Origin: Patiria miniata
Taxonomy: Eukaryota > Echinodermata > Asteroidea > Valvatida > Asterinidae
DNA length: 64,000 bases
Assembly (NCBI RefSeq): GCF_015706575.1
Contig: NW_024037057.1
Span: 5,575,203 to 5,639,202, forward strand
Direction of reading: 5' to 3'
The position numbers were made by a program, and so were the translations under genes. Of the stretch, positions 24,455-35,760 are shown piece after piece. Below the pieces are notes generated by a model. The model did not search any database and was not told where the DNA came from. It saw only the letters and a list, made by a program, of their open reading frames with translations. The stretch's first letter is position 1, and every line of letters starts with the position of its first letter.

Positions 24455-24595
24455 CAAGTTAAACGCTTTTAAGTCGTGGATTCGAGTCCTACCCGAGTGA
24501 TTTTTCAACTTTCACTCGGGAGGTAACACACTGAGTAGCCCCCCCCCCCTACACAGGGTTTATACGTTAGTGAAGGGCAAAACCTAATATTGACA
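24455..24595 (+). mobile_element. SINE copy, family A (partial)
   Basis: Shares GTGGATTCGAGTCCTACC (box B), TTTCACTCGGGAGGTA, ACACACTG and GTGAAGGGCAAAACCTAA with the fuller copy at 63331-63486. The 5' tRNA-like head is degraded and a poly(C) run interrupts the body. Confidence 0.7.
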
Positions 24596-24599
24596 TACA

Positions 24600-26530
24600 A
24601 CACCCAGACGCAAATTTATCTTATAATAACCAGAAAGTGTCCAGAAAAAGCTACACAGTGGTTTGCTCCCCTTTGTTTGTTTTCATAATGTGACACCATC
24701 GGGTTACGTTCAAGAGAGGGCGTTTGAAATGTGGACAATGGTGACGTCATCTATTCTACGAATAGCAAAGTGAAAACCTGCCTTTCATTGGACGTTGCTT
24801 GGAGACCATGGGAAGGGCAGTGGTCGATAGTGAATTAGCATCTACGCATTGTGAGGAAGAAAGAGTTGTAAGAAGGTGGGTTAGTGAGTTCAATTCATGA
24901 GATGTCATGTCTTTCATTATGCCGTGACAGGCGGCCAATCTGTGGGCGTGGCAAGGCGAGAGAAATGGGTGGTGCAAAATGTACTACTACATCCACTACG
25001 AGTGATTAACCTCTTTCTGTGGGAGCCGTGAGTCGACATACTGTGAAAGGTTGTGATCATTTGTATGAAAGCAGCAACAAGTGCTAAGACAGAGATCAGA
25101 ATGGTTAATTAATACGATTATCAGTTAATTACAAGGCTACTGTCATTGTCATAATAGTTACAGACTGATTCGACGACAGCAACTTGTCTGCGGCGGCACC
25201 AGGCTCGCGCCAGTCGTGCTTTAGGTACATGTAGTACATAATCATGCGCGCACTCCGGCTCCTTCGGCCAATAGGGATACCAAGATGCGCGCGCCTGCCT
25301 TTAAGAACGCGTGCAGAATGCGTGCGGACGTGGTTCCGTCTCACAAAAATGACTTCTTACGTTGTTCGCCGAATTATTCTACAAAGGCCCTGCAGATATG
25401 ACGTCATTGGACCAAGTGGCCAATGGGTTATACGGCATTCGCAATGTGCGCGCTTGCCGTCCCCATCAATTCAATATCACGGTCACGTGCCTACACGACC
25501 TTTATAATTATGAGACAATACACTTCGAGATTAATGAGAGAAGGGGGCCCACTCGAGCCCCTTGATCTGTTGGGTATAAAGGTTAATATAAGGGTTATAG
25601 CAAAAAATATCCAAATGTTAATATAAGGGGTATAGCAAAAGTGCCAAAATCGTTTGGTAGTGAGAAAAACACATACAAATCGTATGGAGGAAGTCTGAAA
25701 AAGAAGAAACAAAATCTGAACGAAAACAAAGGCTTTCTCTGCTGAAATGCAGAGACAGCCAATCAGGAGCTATTTGTGTACAGCTTCACATTTGGAAAAA
25801 AATGACAAGGAAAGGTGGATGCTTTGATCAGGCAAAACTATTTTGTGTACCGTGACAATTTCAGTTGGTTAGGATATAGCCTCAGTTCCAGTCCGAATAA
25901 CAGAGCAGTGCATTCAGCCGATGGTTAAAGGGAAACATGTTTCGGTTAGCTATGAGTAAATGTATCTATAGCATAAAGAATATAATTATTCTGTCAAGTA
26001 GATAACCTGTGCAAATCAACACCTAGAATGATTCACAAAAAATCTGTATCTTTGCAACGTTGACGTTCGAGAGTTATGCTAATCCGTGATTGCCAAAAGG
26101 GCCAGCCACTGCTTGGCTAAGACAGGCCGATATATGTAAAGGTAACAGTCGGTCGATATTTCATCCAGAGGTGGTTTTCTTGAAAGGCCGTTGGTAAACC
26201 AGTAAAACCACTAGGTCCAAAAGCTCTTAAGACAGGGGATAAGACCGTGATGAATTGGTGTTGCGTGTACTTGTTCCTTGTCCATCCTATTTGGTGCGTA
26301 TATAGCTTCGGGGAAAAAGAGACTCCTGCCCCACTTATCACCGACTTGACATTCCGTTTGACGTGTCTTGCCTTCAAGCCATAAACATTTTTTTTGATAT
26401 GGATCAAGAAAAAACACCCATGACAGCTTTGATTGTCCAGCAATATCTGGGCCGAACGAAGGACGTGTGACAGTGTCTTTTCGTTACCATTCGTTAAAGA
26501 AAACCTGGTTTTGAAAATCAGTTCAATTCA
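24600..26530. other. Non-coding stretch inside sFRP intron 1
   Basis: No exon or RNA gene recognised. A GC-richer patch near 25180-25480 has no supported product. Confidence 0.4.
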
Positions 26531-26775
26531 ACTTAAAGGTTTACTATACAACATTTGTCTTTGCTGAAATTTTCAGAAATGGATGGATTTGAGGGTTTAT
26601 TTTAAAGCCAATATTGTAACACTGACCTTAAGTTTTGTGCTCATAGTTGCTGGAAAAACCAAGAAAGAAAATGTTCATGTAGTCAGGTTCCCTGATCCCA
26701 CTTCAAACGAAACGGAGCAATTTATAGAAAATCAGGGAATTGTCAGGTCAGGGAACCAGATTCACGGATGAGTAC
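26531..26775. mobile_element. TTAA-type element, half copy
   Basis: Starts TTAAAGG and continues TTTACTATACAACATTTG. From GAAATTTTCAGAAATGGA onward it matches the reverse complement of 30440-30695, ending in AGGGAACCAG. Only the half next to one terminus is present. Confidence 0.65.
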
Positions 26776-28472
26776 CCAATTGCTACCGAACAAAATGTGG
26801 ACTAACTAAATTTGGTGAATTGGGGGCAGTGAGTCTAAAACGAATAAGCAATCATGCAGGAATAGTAAACTAACATCGGAATTTAAATATTCCAAATACA
26901 AAATAAATGATTAAATGCCAGATGCTAAAAAGAAAGTTCCACATCTTGTATCTCTAGCAACCATGGAATCGCTCAGAGTAAAGTTCGCGGTGCCCTTTTC
27001 GAACAGCTTCCAAATTTTGATCAACAGAAAGCTTTTTGCACAGTCCTTTCAACTTCTGTGTACATTCATGTTGGAACTCGACTCGCTAAGTTTAGAAACC
27101 CATCACGACACATTAATGTGACGCTCGCTTCTGCCCGCTCAAATGCAAAGGTCGCCTGTCTCTGACATTTCAGTTGTTGTCATTTCGCTCTCCCAAAATA
27201 ATCGCGATAATATTTTCGTATCACCGACGACACGGCAAACACATTAATTTCTACCCGAATGTCACGAACGTCCACGGACACTCTTGTGCCCAAAAGTTAT
27301 CGTGCGAGTGTGATCGCGAACATTAGAGTGTGATCCGTGGAACACACGGAGCGGCGGCAGGGGCGGTCTGAACCGTATCGACTTTCATGTTTACATTTCA
27401 AGGACGGCAAAAGCTTGGGAAAGAAACATTTCTGCCTCGGAATGATAAATCTGAGCTCGTTTTTCAGAATGTCAGAGGGTTTCATAAGCTCCCTTTCCTT
27501 CCAAGGAGTCAAGTGCCATTGGGCCGACTTTTTTTTGGTTCCGTAAACACGCAACGATGGGAACTTTTCGCCAGATGGATGCAGCTGTGTCGGCCACATT
27601 CCAACATAATGCGCGCCATTTTTTTCCTTGGTACATGACGGTCGTCTGCTGGTGCAAAAAATGTCACAATGTTATTCCCAAACGGGGTGCATTAAAGGGG
27701 CGGGATGGTATGGGTATAGCCTTAGACTTGTTAGAATTGGATACTGTAGCTCAAATTGAAATCACGGCCAACTTAAAACTCTGCAAGCTAAATGCAACAA
27801 TTGCTGAACTGAGTTTGCAAATTCTGAAAACGTTCAGTAAATTAATAACGATTGACGTATACACACATTCGTTACGTGCAAACACATTTGACTATATTAT
27901 AGCTGACAATCACGTGATTCGTACAGCAAAAACCTCATTTTTTTGGTACTTTGCCGGTAGTCTGGTACCCTAACTAGCATGCACATCTGCGGATGTTGTA
28001 CAACGCAATTATAAACAGATGGGTGTCAGGACCCCAATCTTTAGCGTTATTTTAAAAGCGATGCATGTTGGTAAAAATAACACTGCACAAAAAAATCACA
28101 CTCAGGCTCGTACAGCAAAGTGCAATATTTAAGTTTATCATGACGTCAAGGACTGGAGTCACGTGGTCATTAGTTACGATGAAAAGCCGCTTTAAGATTA
28201 AAAATATTACACAACTGAGTTGAATAAAAACACGTAGGTCGAGTTGGTATCAATCATATTCGCCATACCAGCCTTGGCTGTGGCATTTAATGCAATGCCT
28301 CATCACTCACACGTCGTTGGAACCCGTTATCGAATCAAGATCGCAAAATATTTCAACAGCTTCGAGTATTTCTTAAAGATGATGTTTGAAAAACAATGGT
28401 GTGACCTCGGTGACAGATTATAGCATATTCGCCTACAGACAAACAAGATAAAACAAGTATATTATAGTCAGG
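26776..28472. other. Non-coding stretch inside sFRP intron 1
   Basis: ORFs up to 138 codons (27557-27973) have no recognised domain and no convincing splice sites. No gene supported. Confidence 0.4.
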
Positions 28473-28795
28473 CAGATTGGTGCACAATATGATGGAATTG
28501 TTCATTTGATAATAAAAACATGACATTTGGCACACAGTCAGAGTATGTCATGGGAAAAAGTATCTGGCTATAGGGCCATCGCAGATTTGTCCCTTGAAAA
28601 AAATATCATAGAATAACATGCAATGGCCGCCATTTTGAAAATTTTGAAAATTGCTTGAAATTTGATGGTAATTTTTCAAATGACAAATCTGCGACGGCCC
28701 TATATATAGCCAAATATCTCTCCCATGACAAACTCTGACTGTGTGCCAAATTTTATGCTTTTATCATCAAACTGAACTATCTTATCACCAATCTG
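28473..28795. mobile_element. Palindromic MITE
   Basis: Two ~150-bp arms are inverted, diverged copies. Shared landmarks are CAGATTGGTG at the ends, TTTGGCACACAGTCAGAGT, GTCATGGGA, TATAGGGCC and TCGCAGATTTGTC. The centre is near 28635. No coding frame. The outer boundaries are set by loss of pairing, and no target duplication was confirmed. Confidence 0.8.
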
Positions 28796-28799
28796 ATGT

Positions 28800-29390
28800 A
28801 CTAATTACAGCTTGCGACAGACCAAACACAATTCTAATTTCTGGTCATGTACTTCAGAAACTTCATTTCTATTCAATTAATTCGGAAAAGCTAAACATAT
28901 TTCGTAGACTTCCGGTATGGCGGTACTAGCATGATGGAAAGGAACAATGTACTTTCTCCGTTGGCACTAGCTTTCACATGTGCATGTACCATGGAAGTGC
29001 ATGAAACAAGCGGCACCAGACTAATGCACGTTTAGTGTAGTTTCTACATCACACGCGCCTTGCAAAGCTGCCCCAAGATGTATATGCATATTGGTAAGTC
29101 ACTGAGATAGTCTAACCTGTCTAATTTATCAGCGACATTACTCACGAGGAAGACATTTTTGGTCGTGTTCCCTTAATGTATTTTATAAATTGTAAACTGT
29201 TGAATGAGATGGTGTCAGACTATTTCTGCGTTCCAAGCCTCACGTTCAACTATTTTTTTTTTAAATGTGGCTTAAAACATTAGGGTATGTGTAATCAGAA
29301 ATTTTAAATTATTCATCAGAGCAGAGTCAAGAGACTGGTATACGTACGATGAAAGCCTTTTCGGCATTGGGTCTACACATTGGGCATGAT
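28800..29390. other. Non-coding stretch inside sFRP intron 1
   Basis: Nothing recognised. Confidence 0.45.
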
Positions 29391-29394
29391 TTAG

Positions 29395-29579
29395 TGTAAC
29401 ATGATTATTTATATGTAAATTGTGGGACTACTTTATGTAATATCCTTGCGCACATGATCTAGCTTGCCCCTATATAAAGGGCCACACTAGCAAGTTAAAG
29501 TTGTTGAGTTTTGTAACGCCTATCGGCCGGCCTTCTTTTCGTTATTTTTGTTCATTCATTTACTACCACGATACAATAC
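29395..29579 (+). mobile_element. Possible solo LTR (fossil, Ty3/gypsy-like)
   Basis: A 185-bp segment starts TGTAAC and ends ATAC, and is bracketed by the 4-bp direct repeat TTAG (29391-29394, 29580-29583). It contains a TATA-like core (CCCCTATATAAAGGG) about 85 bases in. The size, promoter position and target duplication suit a short solo LTR. No internal retroelement region adjoins it. Its age is unknown. The end dinucleotides are not a perfect TG...CA pair, so the call is tentative. Confidence 0.35.
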
Positions 29580-29583
29580 TTAG

Positions 29584-30169
29584 CCCACTCACTGGCGTTA
29601 CGGAGTAATCCTATATGACAGCACCACCCGACTCACAAGTGACAGTCAGTCATTCGATCAGACAGTGGGACACAAAGAGGGCGCTTCAGGCTGGCCCTCT
29701 GGGACCAGCCGAAAACAAACTCGTAACCACAATCTAATCTGCATGACATACTCGGACCTACAATACAGCCGCCCAGTAATGAGTCGCTGACATTTTTCGA
29801 GTCTGAAGTAAACCAGACGTGAGCCCACGCTTCGCCAATCCGAGCACATCATAATAGTCTGGCCACGGCAGACCCAAGGTGGTACCGAATGATCGTGGAC
29901 ATATTGGACCAATAAATGGCCAATTACCTCCCCTCCTAGGAAATCAGTGTGCCGCTGTAAAGGAGGACCGTTGCCTGCTAAGACGATCCAAGGACACCCA
30001 CGGTCCTGCGGTCCTATATTCGTTGCGACTGATGCAGCTTCTCAGGGAAAAGGGGTAAACCCCACTACTAAATTGGCAACGGCAGTTACCTTGCGCGATT
30101 TCGAAACAGATTACACCAAAAAAACCGCGCTCCTTGATTTTCCTTAACTTCATTGAAAAATACACTTCT
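29584..30169. other. Non-coding stretch inside sFRP intron 1
   Basis: Nothing recognised apart from a GAGGGCGC motif at 29677. Confidence 0.45.
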
Positions 30170-30173
30170 TTAA

Positions 30174-30695
30174 AGGGAATATACAGCATTTGCAAACATC
30201 GAAAAATAAAACTACCAAGTTTTTAAGAAATACCTTTCCAGGATGTTGGTAAATGAGAGTCTAAAGCATCCTGTAAAATTATGGCACCTGGTGTGAAGTC
30301 ATTTTCAAGAAAATGGTATTTTTGTATACATTTCCAACGGTGATCGGCCGACCACCGTTGGAAAAACCTAACTATATTTCAACCACTGCTCCAAATTACC
30401 ATTTTTTCAGTCCAAATTTTGTTTGGTATTGGTTACATGTTCATGAACGGGTGCAGGCCAGCTAGACTGGTTCCCTTACCTTACAATTTTCTGGCAACTA
30501 TAAATTGATCCATTTCATCTTTAGTGGAGTCAGGGAACCAGACTACTTGAACAATTTTGTTTTTCTTGGTTCTTCCAGCATTTTCGAACATCAAACTTCA
30601 AACATGTCAGTGTAACAATATTTGATATATTATACTTACCCCTCAAATACTCCATTTCTGAAAATTACAGCAAAACCCAATGATGTACATTCCCT
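30174..30695. mobile_element. Non-autonomous TTAA-flanked DNA element
   Basis: The element runs from AGGGAATATACAGCATTTG to CAATGATGTACATTCCCT, with ends that are inverted matches, and is bracketed by TTAA at 30170-30173 and 30696-30699. TTAA target use is known for piggyBac and Kolobok superfamilies. The AGGGAAT ends fit Kolobok somewhat better, but this is inference. The interior has a hairpin (CCAACGGTG...CACCGTTGG, 30337-30363) and no transposase frame. A half copy lies at 26531-26775. Confidence 0.7.
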
Positions 30696-30699
30696 TTAA

Positions 30700-31324
30700 A
30701 CCTTTAAGAAGGCATTCGCCATTAACAAGGCCCCTCTGCGAGTTTAAAATTGATCATGCGCCAGGAATCGTCTGTACGTACACGGGCTTACCATCAAAAG
30801 CATGTGCTCACCGGGCAAAGCATGCTTAGCCTTGTCTGGAACTTAAACTCTCGCCGATTGACGCGAGGTATCGCGGGAATTGGCTCCTCAATAACTCAGT
30901 CAAAGTCAAGGCAATTTGAGACAGCAAGAGCCCCGATTGCTGGCGGTTTGTCTTCAGGAAGTTTTAACGTACCCGAGAGAACCAGAAAATAAGAACGGGA
31001 TATCCTCAAAAAAAAGTTCAACCGAAATTGTAGTAAACCGCGTCATTGAAAAAAAACCTCTTCGTTGGATAAAAGACCTACAAAAATAATAAATATCAAC
31101 AATGTCTACATGTGTATTTAAAAAGACCACCCCGTATTGGTGCTCAAGACGCTACATAATAATAATAAATACCAATTTACACATTTAAATTGCGCAAATC
31201 AAATAAGATCAAAATAATGCGCATCACAATTATTATCACTGTTCATCTGGAATGAGACCAATTTTTTGTGCAGCAGCTCGAGATCAGCGCAATTTGGTCT
31301 TTATACCTAAGTTAACATGTACTC
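30700..31324. other. Non-coding stretch inside sFRP intron 1
   Basis: Nothing recognised. Confidence 0.45.
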
Positions 31325-31775
31325 ATTAACATGGAGAAAGGCAATTGTAGTAAAGTATCTTGCCCAAGAACACAAACGCCATGTTTCCCGTCCGGGTTCG
31401 AAACCATATACAACGCAAACGAGTGGAACACTGTGACCATTGGACCACAGCGACAAACCCATTGGACCAATGCACCAATCCCTACATCATTATTACCTCT
31501 GCTCACTGGGCCAATGAAACATTCCAAATATCATCTCGGCTCCCTGGGGAGTATACATGCAGCCATTTCGGCGCAGAAGCTTAAAAGAAAGATCAATTTC
31601 ATAACCATCTCTGCAGGTACCCAATAGTAGGCAGGTATAAAGCAATGAGTGACAAAGTGCCTTACCCAAGGGCACTAGCGCCGCAACCCCAGGCTGGACT
31701 CGAACCCACAACTTGCAGAATTACCCGCAAACCACGAGTTCAAGGCTCCAGACCACGAGGCCACCGCACTCCACA
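31325..31775 (-). mobile_element. Two tRNA-derived SINEs in tandem
   Basis: On the minus strand the first head (from about 31775) has GGTGGCCTCGTGGTCTGGAG and GTGGGTTCGAGTCCAG, followed by GCCCTTGGGTAAGGCACTTT. The second (from about 31465) has CTGTGGTCCAATGGTCACAG and GGTTTCGAACCCGG, followed by TTCTTGGGCAAGATACTTTA. Both show box A, box B and the same kind of body, so this is either a dimeric SINE or one copy inserted next to another. Confidence 0.7.
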
Positions 31776-32444
31776 AAGAAAACCCCTTCTAAAATTTGAG
31801 ATGGTTAAGTCTGATTTTGTATTGCGAACTTGTGTTTCTGAAACTGGGGTAGCCCAAATATTGAATCGCTTGAAAATCTCATAACTCAACGCTCCAACTA
31901 CAACTTAATCAGAGCATTTCACACCTCAATTGCGAAAAGTACAGGGGCGTCATCATCATCAACCTAGTCTCGTCACCAGCCGTCTTGCTTGGAGACGAAA
32001 CAGGTCTGACTCATCGCTCTTTCAGCCGGGGCGACACTGGAGACTAGTGTCTTATCTCTCTCACCCACAGAGGATTCCTAGATGGGAGATACCGCTCTAT
32101 AGCCCGAAACCCCCGCTTATTTCTTGACGAATGTCAATGATTGCAAACCGCACAGTAATATAACGTTGATGCATTACTATATAGCCTACCGAGTGTATAG
32201 TCTGGAATTTATATTGGCCCGGGGAAATAGGCCAACTACCTCTTAGGTAGGTCTATATTATGACAGTGAGGAGATCGGTAACATTAATGTTGATGTTCGA
32301 AGTGAGCTGATTATGATGAATATGAAGTGCATCAGGGAGAAATTTACTGATACAAAATTCACCTACCCCAGCAGAGACTTTCTGGAAAAACATATACCCC
32401 ATGTATAACTTTGTCTTGGATGTAAGATGGAAAAGGCTCAATTA
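31776..32444. other. Non-coding stretch inside sFRP intron 1
   Basis: Nothing recognised. It could include older, unreadable LINE sequence upstream of the fragment that follows. Confidence 0.4.
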
Positions 32445-32870
32445 TTGTTGTTCAGATAGTAAGTCCTTTCCAAGTAACTGGAAAATCATACGTAATTGTT
32501 TCCCCACGCAAGTCTGGCTTTACAGGAAGGAAAAAAGTGATTCAGATTGTCCACTTTGCCATGATACAATATAGATTACATTGAGCACTTTTTCTGGTCA
32601 TGTAAAACGGTTAAGCCCCTTGGGAACGAAATCGAAAGATTGCTGCTTTGAAATATAGAAATCAATCACTCTATCCGTGGAGGATATTCTTTTCGGGGTG
32701 GATAAACATAATAGGAATATAGGTCAACAGACTGTGAGCCGTTTTAAATGTGGTCAGTACTCCAACCTTATTTCATTCTGTTTGAGCAGGAACTTGAGAT
32801 TCGTCAAACGGATTATATATATATTTTGTGTGTGCAAAATTAGTAGTAGAGCACATTATTAACTGTACAT
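32445..32870 (+). mobile_element. LINE ORF2 3' fragment (decayed)
   Basis: Conceptual translation gives the cysteine-rich C-terminus of a non-LTR retrotransposon polyprotein. SDSDCPLCHDTI is followed, after one in-frame stop and a frame change, by DYIEHFFWSCKTVKPL, and then EDILFG and an aromatic, basic stretch ending near RIIYIFCVCK. The C-P-x-C...H-x-F-W-x-C pattern plus ILFG block is typical of L1/Tx1-type ORF2 ends. The remainder of the element is missing upstream. Confidence 0.65.
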
Positions 32871-35694
32871 AATTATTTATTTGCTGATTAAATCTTTGAG
32901 TAAAATAGAAAAAAAGGTATTTTGAAATTCCATTTTATCTTAAACTTCCATGATTTCATCAAGCAGAATGTTCTGTTTATGACTGGATAAGAAAGGACTG
33001 GATAAGAAATTTTTGTTATTCATTTTAATACCAATCAGTAATTAAAGCAATGATTGACACGGTTCTAACTTCTTGTACATTACTTGGTTTTTATCTTTTG
33101 AAATAAAACACCCTCCTCGTATAAATCCAAACATGTATTTTGAGTATTATGGCACTTGTGGTAAAACTACTTCTGGTTTAGTCATTTTATTTTAGCTATG
33201 GTAACCTGAAATTTCGAACCCCGATGAACTACCTCGCGTCATCATGGCGGAATCGCCAAGGCCTATCTCCAAATTCCCCCAACTTCCTCTTTTTCTCAAA
33301 ACGACGCCGGCCAGACGCCCAGGGGTTCCCTAAATCTTGCCGATCTTGGCACCGACTAAGCACCGAGGTGGGGGACCATGTCTTTCCAGGTTAAACCGGA
33401 TGGGACCGGAATGAACCGGATGGCACCGATTGGATCCGGAAAATAACACTTGTGTACAAAGTGCATGGGGTCTAGTTAGATGATCGGGGTTCACTATCTG
33501 ATAGGAATTGAGAAATTATCAGAGTCAAGGTCGACTTTATTTTTTTTTCAAAGGAGCTGAATAAATCTGGCATAAAATATGTAAAACAGAAAGTGCGGAG
33601 TGGAGGTATTTTTTTTTTTTGGTAAAATTTGTATCGGCATTCAAATCTGTAGCGTAAGACAGGTCGTCGCTACACATTAACGCGATTTGTATACAAGTGA
33701 CGGATAGGCTGGGATGCTAGTTACAACAACCGACTCAAATTGTCAAAACAGTAGCGGATATGGGGGGGTGGAGGGGGGGGGTTGCACCCCCTCCCCTGTC
33801 AGACATATGTTATGATACTAGTAAAATGGGGCAAAATGTAAGAAATGGAATTCTAAAGCTTCTAATTTTTTTCTCAAATTTCCCTTGAACACATGAGATA
33901 GCATCGTAGATTTTAACACTTTCCGGGAACATTCGCCAGGAAAACCACCCAAACAGAACGTGCCCTCACTCAACCACCCTTCCTATCAAACCCCCGTTTC
34001 CTGAAAATTAGATCCGCCCGTGCCGAAATTACCTTTGCAGTTCATCACGATGTTTGTATAAAAACATGAAGGGTTCACTTCCACCTCTGCGCAGAACTTT
34101 CAGCTAAACTATTTTGAGAAATTGGTATATGAAATTGAGCACACACGACATTTGTGGGAGTTGACTCATAGAGGGTTCACCCCCCCCCCCCCAAAGTAGA
34201 CGGTAATCAGGATTCAAGTTTGACCTTTTGTAGGGCTGATCATCTTATGTGGACAATAACATCCAAAATACTCACATTCCCCTCAAAATCGAGAAAAGAA
34301 AGAGCGAAAGATGACAAATCAATTGTTAATAGCAATTAAATGGTGAGGTGTATGCTGGATGACCTTTGAGATATTGTAAGAATTTTAGAATGGAATGTAT
34401 TTTTACAGATTAGCGCCTGTGACTTGAAGATGGAAATTGTGGAAAAAAATTTCGTCAAAGACAGAGAATGATGTTACTGTGTTATTCCTTTCACTGGCGT
34501 TTTGCAGTGTGCAAGGTGTTTACCAGGGCAAGATTGTGATTGTATAGCTGCGGCCAATCATCATGTCTCTCCGTTGGTTGGTTAACGCCAGCACATGCCT
34601 TTTATGGCAATCAATCACCGTTGTCCCGTAGGCCCTTGCAACACGTGCCTCGGGTTCATGGCCCTGAATTGCGACAAGTTCAGAGGTCTGACCACTGACC
34701 AGCTACCAATTTATTGCAGTCGTGGAAAATTGGGTCACTGAAGACAAAAACCAGATATTTGTACTGAAAACACTACTACATGTACTTTCGAGGGCCTCGT
34801 TTCGCATTGAGATTTGGGGCTGGCACTGTACTGCACACAAATTGGGTGTTCCACATGCTGTAAAACGCTCCATGCACCAACTGACGTTCAACAAATGGGA
34901 ATCTTTTTCAATTGACAGTCATGACCACGTGAATAAATGTCCATTATAAGAACAGACTCTTCCATCATGTACACAATGTACATGTACATGACTTATAGAC
35001 TACAGTGGGTCTACAGTTGGGTCTCAGCTTCCGGGATCATTTCGAGCTCAAGTAATGTTTTATTGTAAAGGTACGCACTCCTATCCCACGCACCGCATGG
35101 ACACAACAGAACCTTGAAGTTACTTTCGCTTTTCAAAAGGTCTCAATACTAAGGTCTACAACAATAATTTGTCATCGGCATTCTAGACTCATTTCCAGGC
35201 CGGAAGCCGGAGTTATTTCTGAGTACAAAGGGGAAATTAGGGAGGAGGAAACCTGGTTAAGACCAAAAAAAAGTCTCTCCACCCCGGGGTCAAAGCGGGT
35301 CAAACAGGGGTCAAATGAGGTCACTGTCTTCGGCGTGACGTCACCAGTCACCTGTAATAACACAAAGCCTCGTTTGGACGAAGACCATGCCGGCAGTCAA
35401 AACAATGAAGGCCAGGTCGCGTCAGGTGTGCATGTCAGGTGTGCATTTCAGCTTGCAGAGTCAGACAACAACGAGCCTTCAGTAATTTGTCTGGGATGTA
35501 ATTAAAACCAAAATAAAAGCCCCCCCCCCAAAAAAAAAAAGAAGAAAAGAGAGTACAGATACTAGCATGTGATGCCCCAAACACGTTTATTTTGGTTACT
35601 GCTAAGTTAGTTTGAATTCGTCAAGACATCACTGTTTTGTTGTATATTGTACTCTGAAGCAATGGGCTTCAATCGGTGGGGGACGAAGGGAGGA
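32871..35694. other. Non-coding stretch inside sFRP intron 1
   Basis: No exons recognised. Poly(G)/(C) tracts occur near 33763-33781, 34180-34193 and 35521-35529, and short CCGGAT(T/G)G-type repeats near 33395-33440. Confidence 0.4.
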
Positions 35695-35698
35695 CAAG

Positions 35699-35760
35699 CC
35701 CCCCCCCCCTCTCCCCACACTTTTTAAAGTGGGGGGGGGGGGTTTATATCGTCCCCCCTC
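35699..35760. repeat. Poly(C)/poly(G) inverted pair
   Basis: A C-run (35699-35709) and a G-run (about 35731-35742) flank the complementary words CCACACTTT and AAAGTGGGG, so the stretch can fold on itself. It resembles the G/C-rich ends of the hAT-like element at 1339. Confidence 0.6.

Noticed and set aside
27557-27973. 138-codon plus-strand ORF
   Set aside because: No recognisable motif. Intronic, without acceptor or donor support.
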